Below are positions 1-5,227 of a stretch of 16,611 bases of DNA, piece by piece. Position 1 is the first letter of the stretch. Every line of letters begins with the position of its first letter. The stretch spans positions 57,264 to 73,874 of the forward strand of contig DDRS01000036.1 of the NCBI GenBank assembly GCA_002343685.1, in the 5' to 3' direction. The notes below the pieces were generated by a model. That model saw only the letters and a list, made by a program, of their open reading frames with translations, did no database searches and was not told the origin of the DNA. The stretch is from Thiobacillus denitrificans (lineage in GTDB: Bacteria > Pseudomonadota > Gammaproteobacteria > Burkholderiales > Thiobacillaceae). The position numbers were made by a program, and so were the translations under genes.

Positions 1-1
1 G

Positions 2-586
2 AGCCAGTATTCGCGCAACGAGCGCAACGCCAATGCCGGCATCGTCGTGGGCATCACCCCAACGGATTTCCCAGACCAGGGCCCGCTGGCCGGGATCGAA
101 TTGCAGCGCAAGCTGGAAGCGCGCGCGTTCGAACTGGGTGGCCGCAACTACGAAGCGCCGGGCCAACTGGTCGGCGACTTTCTCGCGGGCACGCCGTCCA
201 CTCGACTCGGCAGCGTCGAGCCTTCGTACAAACCCGGCGTGCACCTGACCGACCTTGCCACCAGCCTGCCCGATTACGCCATCGAGGCCATCCGCGAGGC
301 GCTGCCGGCGTTCGACCAGCAGATCAAGGGCTTTGCGATGAAGGATGCGGTACTGACCGGCGTCGAGACGCGGACCTCTTCGCCGCTGCGCATCACCCGG
401 GGCGACGATTTTCAGAGCCTCAACGTCAAAGGCCTGTATCCGGCGGGCGAGGGGGCGGGTTATGCCGGCGGCATCCTGTCTGCGGGAGTGGACGGTATCA
501 AGGTCGCCGAGGCAGCGGCGCGCGACATGCTCGGGCTGGAATCGACGGGATCGGGCGCGCAATCGGGACCTAGCTGCGGCTACTGA
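2..586 (+). CDS. FAD-dependent dehydrogenase (COG2509-like), C-terminal part, 5' truncated
   Basis: The frame is open from base 2 and ends at TGA 584-586, so the gene starts left of the window. The visible 194 residues begin SQYSRNERNANAGIVVG, a segment I recognise from the large FAD-dependent dehydrogenases of COG2509. The C-terminus carries the FAD-closing signature LYPAGEGAGYAGGI followed by an SAGVDGIKVAE helix, which places the flavin end of the fold near residues 145-175 of the visible part. The Rossmann GxGxxG motif must lie outside the window. Members are probably cytosolic oxidoreductases, but the substrate is not established and I do not assign one. The last residues (GSGAQSGPSCGY) are a short low-complexity tail. 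A GTG at 47 is only an internal codon, because the conserved sequence continues upstream of it. There is no sign that the gene belongs to the arsenic cluster: a stem-loop and a separate promoter follow. Confidence 0.8.
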   Translation, partial: SQYSRNERNANAGIVVGITPTDFPDQGPLAGIELQRKLEARAFELGGRNYEAPGQLVGDFLAGTPSTRLGSVEPSYKPGVHLTDLATSLPDYAIEAIREALPAFDQQIKGFAMKDAVLTGVETRTSSPLRITRGDDFQSLNVKGLYPAGEGAGYAGGILSAGVDGIKVAEAAARDMLGLESTGSGAQSGPSCGY

Positions 587-596
587 GCCTGAGTTC

Positions 597-617
597 GGAG
601 CCGGGTGAACCGGCTCC
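597..617 (+). terminator. Stem-loop after the FAD dehydrogenase gene, possible weak terminator
   Basis: An 8-bp perfect stem (GGAGCCGG, 597-604, with CCGGCTCC, 610-617) has a 5-base loop and lies 11 bases after the stop codon. The following bases are TTGTCCTTTCC, T-rich but not a clean U-run, so intrinsic termination may be inefficient. Its position between the upstream stop and the arsR promoter supports a transcript boundary. Confidence 0.5.
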
Positions 618-660
618 TTGTCCTTTCCGCGGGCAACCTGAAAACATTGTCGGATGGTGC

Positions 661-690
661 TTGCTTTTGTTTCCATGTTTCAATTATTAT
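661..690 (+). promoter_or_regulatory. Predicted promoter of the ars operon
   Basis: A -35-like TTGCTT (661-666) and a -10-like TATTAT (685-690, five of six matches to consensus) are separated by 18 bases. Counting seven bases beyond the -10 puts the start site on base 697, the A of the arsR ATG. The promoter is almost wholly inside the inverted repeat at 664-709, so a bound repressor would block RNA polymerase directly. The -35 match is modest. Confidence 0.5.
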
Positions 691-709
691 TGAAACATGG
701 AAACAAAAG
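664..709. promoter_or_regulatory. ArsR operator: perfect 21-bp inverted repeat
   Basis: Arms 664-684 and 689-709 are exact reverse complements over all 21 positions around the 4-base spacer TATT (685-688). The core half-site reads CCATGTTTCAAT. ArsR/SmtB repressors bind AT-rich dyads overlapping the promoter, so this is very probably the autoregulatory operator. It is longer and more perfect than a typical ars operator and includes the first 13 bases of the arsR coding sequence. Confidence 0.85.
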
Positions 710-1053
710 ACGTCGTTACCGCGTTAGCAGCCCTGGCCCAGGATTCACGCCTGGCCATCTTCCGTTCCCTGGTCCAGGCCGGCCCGGCCGGCCTCGCCGC
801 CGGCCGCATCAGCGAGCTCACCGGCATTTCGCCATCCTCGCTGTCGTTCCACCTGAAGGAGTTGTCGCACGCCGGCATGGTGGATTCGCAGCCGTCCGGG
901 CGCTTCGTCATCTACACCGCCAACTTCACAACCATGAACGCGCTGCTCGGCTTTCTTACCGAGAACTGCTGCGGCGGCAATCCCTGCTCGCCGGTCTGCA
1001 TGCCAGCCTGCGAACCAGAACAATCCCGTACCACCGAAAAGGAGCCAACATGA
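697..1053 (+). CDS. arsR: ArsR-family As(III)-responsive repressor
   Basis: This 118-residue winged-helix repressor has the normal length for the ArsR/SmtB family. The DNA-recognition helix lies in ISPSSLSFHLKELSHAGMV (about residues 44-62), followed by a beta-hairpin wing (about 63-75). It lacks the classical ELCVCDL metal site in the DNA-binding helix. Instead it has a C-terminal cysteine cluster: C91-C92, C97, C101 and C105. This resembles the three-coordinate As(III) site described for Acidithiobacillus ferrooxidans ArsR (C95, C96, C102), so derepression by arsenite or antimonite, and possibly by trivalent organoarsenicals, is likely. The start is ATG 697, because an in-frame TGA stands at 691-693 and no earlier start is possible. 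No Shine-Dalgarno precedes it, and the predicted transcription start coincides with the ATG. The stop overlaps the arsI start (ATGA, 1050-1053), implying translational coupling. Confidence 0.93.
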   Translation: METKDVVTALAALAQDSRLAIFRSLVQAGPAGLAAGRISELTGISPSSLSFHLKELSHAGMVDSQPSGRFVIYTANFTTMNALLGFLTENCCGGNPCSPVCMPACEPEQSRTTEKEPT

Positions 1054-1523
1054 AACGCCTCCATGTACACGTCGCGGTCGACGATCTGGCCGCCAGCATC
1101 AAGTTCTACTCCGCACTGTTCGCCGCCGAGCCCAGTGTCGCCAAGGACGATTACGCCAAGTGGATGCTCGACGATCCGCGGGTGAATTTCGCCATTTCGG
1201 CACGCGGTGCCACACCCGGACTCAATCATCTGGGCGTGCAGGTCGAGTCTGCCGACGAACTGGCTGAGATGAGCGAACGCCTGCAGAAGCTGGACACCGA
1301 TGTGGTGGCGGAAATGGGGACCGCCTGCTGCTACGCCAAATCGGACAAATACTGGGCGACCGATCCGCAAGGCATCGCCTGGGAAACCTATCACACGCTT
1401 GACAGCATCCCGGTGTTCGGGGGGCAGGAGGCAAGCGGCTGCTGCGTGCCCGAACCCGCCGTGGCCCAAGTGTCCAGCTGCATCCCGGTCAAGGCCAAAC
1501 CCGCCTCGGGCTGTTGCTCCTGA
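1050..1523 (+). CDS. arsI: ArsI/CadI-type VOC dioxygenase (C-As lyase)
   Basis: This 157-residue vicinal-oxygen-chelate protein has two beta-alpha-beta-beta-beta halves: KRLHVHVAVDDLAASIKFY at the N-terminus and NHLGVQVESADELAEM from residue 59. H60 and E112 are likely Fe(II) ligands, with a third from the first strand (H5 or H7). The vicinal pair C93-C94 in GTACCYAKSDKYW matches the cysteine pair that binds trivalent arsenic in characterised ArsI enzymes. These cleave the C-As bond of methylarsenite and aromatic arsenicals using O2. ATG 1050 is preferred over an in-frame GTG at 654: AAGGAG (1039-1044) lies five bases before it, it overlaps the arsR stop, and the family begins at MKRLHVHV. 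Oddly, about 30 residues beyond the catalytic domain carry five more cysteines (C131-C132, C144, C155-C156). Cadmium-induced CadI proteins are homologous, but the position in an ars operon favours ArsI. Confidence 0.88.
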   Translation: MKRLHVHVAVDDLAASIKFYSALFAAEPSVAKDDYAKWMLDDPRVNFAISARGATPGLNHLGVQVESADELAEMSERLQKLDTDVVAEMGTACCYAKSDKYWATDPQGIAWETYHTLDSIPVFGGQEASGCCVPEPAVAQVSSCIPVKAKPASGCCS

Positions 1524-1554
1524 ATTGCGTTTCGTAGATATTTAAGGATCCATT

Positions 1555-1983
1555 GTGGCTGAAAAAAACTACACCGTGCTGGTGCTGTGCACCGGCAACT
1601 CCTGCCGCTCGCAAATGGCCGAGGTGCTGCTGAATCATGATCTGGCTGACCAGGTGCATGCACTATCCGCCGGCACCCGGCCGCAACCCAAAGTGGCCGA
1701 CGGCGCGATCGAGGCGCTGAAGCTGGCCGGGCTGCCGACCGACGGTCTGCACCCCAAGGACATCGACGCGGTGATGAACGAGGCCATCGATCTGGTAGTG
1801 ACCGTGTGCGACAACGCCAAGGAGGCCTGTCCCATCTTCCCGCGTCCGATTCCCAGCATCCATCTGCCTTTCCATGATCCGCACGGCGAACCGCTGGACA
1901 GCTTTATTGCGGTGCGCGACGACATCCGCACGCGGCTGGTGGGCGCGGTGCGCGAAAAGCTCGGGCTGCAGGCCGCTGCCTGA
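1555..1983 (+). CDS. arsC: Arsenate reductase, LMW-phosphatase type, thioredoxin-coupled pattern
   Basis: This 142-residue cytosolic protein has the low-molecular-weight tyrosine phosphatase fold. The P-loop C12-TGNSCR-S holds the nucleophile C12, with C17 inside the loop, and VCDNAKEACPIFP holds C85 and C92. This four-cysteine spacing matches plasmid pI258 ArsC (C10, C15, C82, C89), which reduces arsenate through a cysteine relay and is recycled by thioredoxin. HDP (residues 107-109) gives the general acid D108. The start is GTG 1555, with AAGGAT (1544-1549) five bases upstream and the family-typical YTVLVLCTGNS soon after it. It lies 31 bases downstream of arsI and 16 bases upstream of the second arsC, clearly in the same operon. 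The product, arsenite, is the substrate of Acr3. Confidence 0.92.
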   Translation: MAEKNYTVLVLCTGNSCRSQMAEVLLNHDLADQVHALSAGTRPQPKVADGAIEALKLAGLPTDGLHPKDIDAVMNEAIDLVVTVCDNAKEACPIFPRPIPSIHLPFHDPHGEPLDSFIAVRDDIRTRLVGAVREKLGLQAAA

Positions 1984-1999
1984 ACCAGGGAAGACGTGC

Positions 2000-2497
2000 A
2001 TGGCTGATCTTGACTTCAATGTGCTGTTCCTCTGCACCGGCAACTCGGCGCGCTCGATTCTGGCCGAGTCGCTGCTCAATCAACTGGGCCAGGGACGTTT
2101 CCGGGCGTTCAGTGCGGGAAGCCATCCTGGCGGACGGGTCAATCCGTTTGCGCTGGAACTGCTGGAAAAGAATCATTTCCCCACCGGCAACCTGCGCAGC
2201 AAATCGTGGGACGAATTCGCGCAGCCCGATGCACCGCAACTCGATTTCGTCATCACGGTGTGCGACAACGCCGCAGGCGAGGTCTGTCCGGTATGGCCAG
2301 GCCAACCGATGACCGCGCATTGGGGCATTCCGGACCCGGCCGCAGTCGAGGGCAGCGACGATGCCAAACGCCGTGCCTTTGTCGATGCAATGAACCAGTT
2401 GCAGCGTCGCATTTCCACGTTTGTCAGCCTGCCGTTCCATACGCTGGACGGGTTGAAACTGCAGCAGGCGGTGCGCGAGATCGGGAAGACAGCATGA
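2000..2497 (+). CDS. arsC: Second arsenate reductase, LMW-phosphatase type, distinct cysteine pattern
   Basis: This 165-residue protein has the same fold as its neighbour but is clearly divergent and about 23 residues longer. The P-loop is C12-TGNSAR-S: the nucleophile C12 and the phosphate-binding arginine are present, but the second P-loop cysteine is alanine (A17). C88 and C96 (VCDNAAGEVCPVWP) remain for a resolving disulfide, and D112 in PDP is the likely general acid. Long forms with MTAHWGIPDP and a LPFHTLDG tail are common beside acr3. The loss of the P-loop cysteine suggests a different reductant or relay order from the first ArsC, but this is inference. The start is ATG 2000, with AGGGAAG (1987-1993) upstream. 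A longer reading from 1874 overlaps arsC1 and lacks homology before MADLDFNVLFLCTGNS. The TGA overlaps an ATG (2494-2497) that opens an 11-codon frame reaching acr3. Confidence 0.9.
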   Translation: MADLDFNVLFLCTGNSARSILAESLLNQLGQGRFRAFSAGSHPGGRVNPFALELLEKNHFPTGNLRSKSWDEFAQPDAPQLDFVITVCDNAAGEVCPVWPGQPMTAHWGIPDPAAVEGSDDAKRRAFVDAMNQLQRRISTFVSLPFHTLDGLKLQQAVREIGKTA

Positions 2498-2529
2498 ACG
2501 CGGCGAACCGGATGAGGTACGTGCCATGA
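2494..2529 (+). CDS. Possible 11-codon coupling minigene between arsC and acr3
   Basis: ATG 2494 overlaps the second arsC stop (ATGA) and encodes MNAANRMRYVP. Its TGA (2527-2529) overlaps the acr3 ATG in a second ATGA. Ribosomes ending arsC could therefore re-initiate and be delivered to acr3. The arrangement is seen directly, but translation is unproven and a frame this short can arise by chance. acr3 also has its own AGG-type ribosome site within this stretch (about 2514-2516). Confidence 0.3.
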   Translation: MNAANRMRYVP

Positions 2530-3614
2530 GCGCGCAATGTGAAGTCACGGCCAAGCGCGCCGCTGGTGCGCCGATGAGCGTGTTCGAGCGTGGGCTCACC
2601 CTGTGGGTGGCATTGTGTATCGTTGCCGGCGTGCTGCTCGGCCAGCTGCTGCCGGCGCCGTTCCAGGCGCTGGGGCGTATGGAAGTGGCGCAGGTGAACA
2701 TTCCGGTCGGCCTGCTGATCTGGGTGATGATCATCCCCATGCTGATGAAGATCGACTTCGGTGCCCTGCATCAGGTGAAGTCGCACTGGAGGGGTATCGG
2801 TGTCACGCTGTTCGTCAACTGGGCGGTGAAGCCGTTCTCGATGGCGCTGCTGGCGTGGCTGTTCATCCGCCATCTCTTTGCGCCCTACCTGCCGGCCGAG
2901 CAGCTCGACAGCTATGTCGCCGGCCTCATTCTGCTGGCTGCCGCACCGTGTACCGCGATGGTGTTCGTGTGGAGCCGGCTGACCGGCGGCGACCCGTATT
3001 TCACCTTGTCGCAGGTGGCGCTCAACGACACCATCATGATCGTCGCCTTCGCGCCCATCGTCGGCCTGCTGCTCGGCTTGTCGGCAATCGTGGTGCCGTG
3101 GGACACATTGCTTACTTCGGTGGTGCTGTATATCGTCATTCCGGTGGTGCTGGCGCAGCTGTGGCGAAAAATCCTGTTGCAGCGAGGACAGACAGCATTC
3201 GAGGCGACGATGACGCAGCTAGGCCATGCCTCCATCCTGGCGCTGCTGGCGACGCTGGTGCTGTTGTTCGCCTTCCAGGGCGAGGCGATCATCCGACAGC
3301 CGCTGATCATCGCACTGCTGGCCGTGCCTATCCTGATCCAGGTGTTCTTCAACTCGGCGCTGGCCTACTGGCTCAATCGCAAGGTGGGCGAGAAGCACAG
3401 CGTTGCCTGCCCGTCGGCGCTGATCGGTGCGTCCAACTTCTTTGAGTTGGCGGTGGCGGCGGCAATCGCGCTGTTCGGTTTCCAGTCGGGCGCGGCGCTT
3501 GCAACAGTCGTCGGCGTGCTGATCGAGGTGCCGGTGATGCTGCTGGTGGTGAAAATCGTCAACCAGAGCAAAGGATGGTATGAAAGCGGCTTGCCTGCGC
3601 GACGGATTCAATAA
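2526..3614 (+). CDS. acr3: Arsenite efflux permease Acr3
   Basis: This 362-residue inner-membrane protein of the bile/arsenite/riboflavin transporter superfamily has about ten hydrophobic segments. The family signatures are present: the TM4 cysteine C142 in AAAPCTAMVFVWS, the asparagine and glutamate of GASNFFELAVA (N304, E307) in TM8, and E334 of GVLIEVPVML in TM9. The cysteine and the TM9 glutamate are the residues known to be essential for As(OH)3 export in Acr3 proteins, which act as proton-coupled antiporters. The length is normal. ATG 2526 follows GATGAGGTAC. The ATG at 2574 would give MSVFERGLTLW, also a plausible family start, so the first 16 residues are less certain. No arsA or arsD is nearby, so the exporter works without an ATPase subunit. 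It is the hub of the operon, receiving arsenite from both ArsC proteins and from ArsI. Confidence 0.95.
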   Translation: MSAQCEVTAKRAAGAPMSVFERGLTLWVALCIVAGVLLGQLLPAPFQALGRMEVAQVNIPVGLLIWVMIIPMLMKIDFGALHQVKSHWRGIGVTLFVNWAVKPFSMALLAWLFIRHLFAPYLPAEQLDSYVAGLILLAAAPCTAMVFVWSRLTGGDPYFTLSQVALNDTIMIVAFAPIVGLLLGLSAIVVPWDTLLTSVVLYIVIPVVLAQLWRKILLQRGQTAFEATMTQLGHASILALLATLVLLFAFQGEAIIRQPLIIALLAVPILIQVFFNSALAYWLNRKVGEKHSVACPSALIGASNFFELAVAAAIALFGFQSGAALATVVGVLIEVPVMLLVVKIVNQSKGWYESGLPARRIQ

Positions 3615-3630
3615 CATTCAATGGGATGCC

Positions 3631-4071
3631 ATGCCTAAATTCCTGCTTGCACCGCTTGTTCTCTCCGGACTTCTCGTCGTATCCCATGCCCTTGCCGAAG
3701 GCGACAGCCGTATCGCGGTCGAGATGCCGGCGATGATGCAGGATCACATGCGCGCGAACATGCGCGACCATCTGCTCTCCATCAATGAAATCCTGGGTTT
3801 GCTGGCTGTCGGGAAATACGATGCTGCCGCCGATATTGCCGAGAAGCGCATTGGCATGAGTTCGCTCGAAGCACACGGGGCGAGCCATATGGCCGGCTTC
3901 ATGCCAAAGGGTATGCAGGACACGGGTACGGCCATGCATCAGGCCGCCAGCCGCTTTGCCGTGACAGCCCAGGAGGCCGGCGTGACCCGCGATCTGCCTC
4001 GTGCCCTGGACGCGTTGAATCAGGTCACCATGCAATGCGTGGCCTGCCATGCCGGCTATCGCCTGAAATAG
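3631..4071 (+). CDS. Periplasmic class II (c'/c556-like) cytochrome c
   Basis: This 146-residue exported protein has a signal peptide at residues 1-22 (hydrophobic LLAPLVLSGLLVV, likely cut after HALA). The mature part is largely helical and ends in MQCVACHAGYRLK. A single CxxCH (C136, C139, H140) within ten residues of the C-terminus, followed by YR, is the hallmark of class II cytochromes c such as c' and c556, which fold as four-helix bundles. The segment rich in Met and His near the mature N-terminus (MPAMMQDHMRANMRDHL, residues 32-48) contains possible sixth ligands. If Met ligates, it is c556-like; if none does, c'-like. ATG 3631 is chosen over ATG 3580, because the longer reading starts inside acr3 and would put 17 polar residues before the signal peptide. 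It lies 16 bases after acr3 and 13 before the MBL-fold gene, so co-transcription is likely. Its electron partner and substrate are unknown. Confidence 0.8.
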   Translation: MPKFLLAPLVLSGLLVVSHALAEGDSRIAVEMPAMMQDHMRANMRDHLLSINEILGLLAVGKYDAAADIAEKRIGMSSLEAHGASHMAGFMPKGMQDTGTAMHQAASRFAVTAQEAGVTRDLPRALDALNQVTMQCVACHAGYRLK

Positions 4072-4084
4072 GAATTGGTTGGAT

Positions 4085-5008
4085 ATGCGTGCGCTGTTCA
4101 CACCACTTCTCATCGTTCTCACCCTGATGACCTCTGCCGCCCAGGCTTTTCAGCTCAAGGCCGAACGTGTCGTCGACAATGTCTACGCCCTGATCGGCCC
4201 GCTGGGTCAGCGCGGCGCCGACAACGATGGGCTCAATGCCAATTTCGGTTTCGTCGTCACGCCCGAGGGCGTCATCCTGATCGACACCGGGGCCAGCCGC
4301 CTGGGCGCCGAAAGGATCGCGGCCACCATCGGCGAGGTGACGGACAAGCCGGTGCGCTGGGTCATCAATACCGGCAGCCAGGATCACCGTTGGCTGGGCA
4401 ACGCGTTTTTCGCCGAAAAGGGTGCCAGGGTTATCGCGCTCACCCGAACCGCCGCCACCCAGGCCGAATTCGCGACGCAACACATGGCGTCGATGAAACG
4501 CTTTCTCGGCACGCGCATACAGGGTACGAGGCCGCTGCCTGCACCCAACACCCTTGCGGGCAATTCGGCTACGCTGGAACTGGGAGGCGAAACGCTGGTG
4601 CTGGCCTACACCGACGCGCATTTTCCAGGCGACGCCTGGGTCTGGCTTCCCAAGCGGCGCGTGATGTTCAGTGGCGACCTGGTCTTTGTGGACCGTCTGC
4701 TGGGCGTGCTGCCCTGGTCGAGCGTGAGGAACGGTCAGCGGGCCTTTCGCGAACTGGTTGCCCTGCAACCGGTGCACATCGTTCCCGGCCACGGCCGGGT
4801 CTGCGATCTGGCGCAGGCGCAGCGCGAGACCGGCGACTACTATGACTTCCTGGCTGACAAGGTGGGGGCCGCCGCACGCGAAATGGAACCGATGGAAGCG
4901 ACCCTGGACCATTATGCCGACCTGCCTGCGTTCAGTCGCCTGGAGAACTACGGCGATCTGCACCGGGCCAACATGAATCGCGCATTCACCGAATTCGAGT
5001 CGCAGTAA
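4085..5008 (+). CDS. Exported metallo-beta-lactamase-fold protein with altered metal motif
   Basis: This 307-residue protein has a signal peptide at residues 1-21 (cut near SAAQA). Fold landmarks appear in order: NFGFVVTPEGVILIDTGA (53-70), the metal-loop region WVINTGSQDHRWLGN (92-106), DAHFPGDAWVWLP (177-189), MFSGDLVFVD (194-203) and IVPGHGR (232-238). The usual HxHxDH is replaced by GSQDH. The first two histidines are lost and D100 and H101 kept, while H179, D198 and H236 are retained. Ligands for the second metal site survive but the first site is incomplete. The general look resembles SoxH-like and quinoprotein-relay metallohydrolases, but those keep the full motif, so I assign no substrate. 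The start is ATG 4085, six bases after a TTG that would add only two residues and lies too close to the preceding GGA. It follows the cytochrome gene by 13 bases and is probably the last gene of the ars cluster. Confidence 0.78.
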   Translation: MRALFTPLLIVLTLMTSAAQAFQLKAERVVDNVYALIGPLGQRGADNDGLNANFGFVVTPEGVILIDTGASRLGAERIAATIGEVTDKPVRWVINTGSQDHRWLGNAFFAEKGARVIALTRTAATQAEFATQHMASMKRFLGTRIQGTRPLPAPNTLAGNSATLELGGETLVLAYTDAHFPGDAWVWLPKRRVMFSGDLVFVDRLLGVLPWSSVRNGQRAFRELVALQPVHIVPGHGRVCDLAQAQRETGDYYDFLADKVGAAAREMEPMEATLDHYADLPAFSRLENYGDLHRANMNRAFTEFESQ

Positions 5009-5017
5009 CTCGGGATA

Positions 5018-5044
5018 GACGGCCGACCGCCGCATGACGGCCGA
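5018..5044. repeat. Short direct repeat GACGGCCGA
   Basis: Two exact 9-base copies (5018-5026 and 5036-5044) lie just after the MBL-fold stop codon. Each contains the self-complementary CGGCCG, so the pair could also form a weak hairpin, but no T-run follows. No function is claimed. The rest of 5009-5227 holds an AT-rich patch (5071-5120) with a TTTAAT (5114-5119) that could be a -10 element for the next gene, without a convincing -35. Confidence 0.35.
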
Positions 5045-5227
5045 GCAACCGCTGGCGACCGGCGCCCCATTTCTTAAAGCCTTCTGACTTTTATCCGTAA
5101 TTACACGTAGCGGTTTAATAGCATCTTGCGCCGTGTTTGCAGAACATGCGGTTGTCCGATGGTTCTGCGGATGCTTGCATGCTGCATCCCTCGGCACGGC
5201 ATGGCCAGCTTCAACCCTACAAAGATA

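Noticed and set aside
1..676. A minus-strand frame starting at the mirror ATG (676-674) that seems open to the left edge
   Set aside because: It is wholly antisense to the FAD dehydrogenase, its sequence resembles no protein I know, and open antisense frames are common in GC-rich DNA. The ATG exists only because the operator is a palindrome.
664..709. Reading the long inverted repeat as a terminator or an insertion-sequence end
   Set aside because: No T-run follows, no transposase or target duplication is near, and its position on the arsR promoter fits an operator far better.
654..1049. In-frame GTG extension giving a 289-residue version of ArsI
   Set aside because: The extension overlaps arsR in another frame and crosses the operator. 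The family N-terminus and a strong ribosome site point to ATG 1050.
3219..3617. His/Gln/Arg-rich minus-strand frame antisense to acr3
   Set aside because: It is a mirror of hydrophobic transmembrane codons and is not a plausible protein.
4085..5008. Calling the MBL-fold gene soxH
   Set aside because: The overall resemblance is real, but the HxHxDH motif is not kept and no sox genes are in the window.
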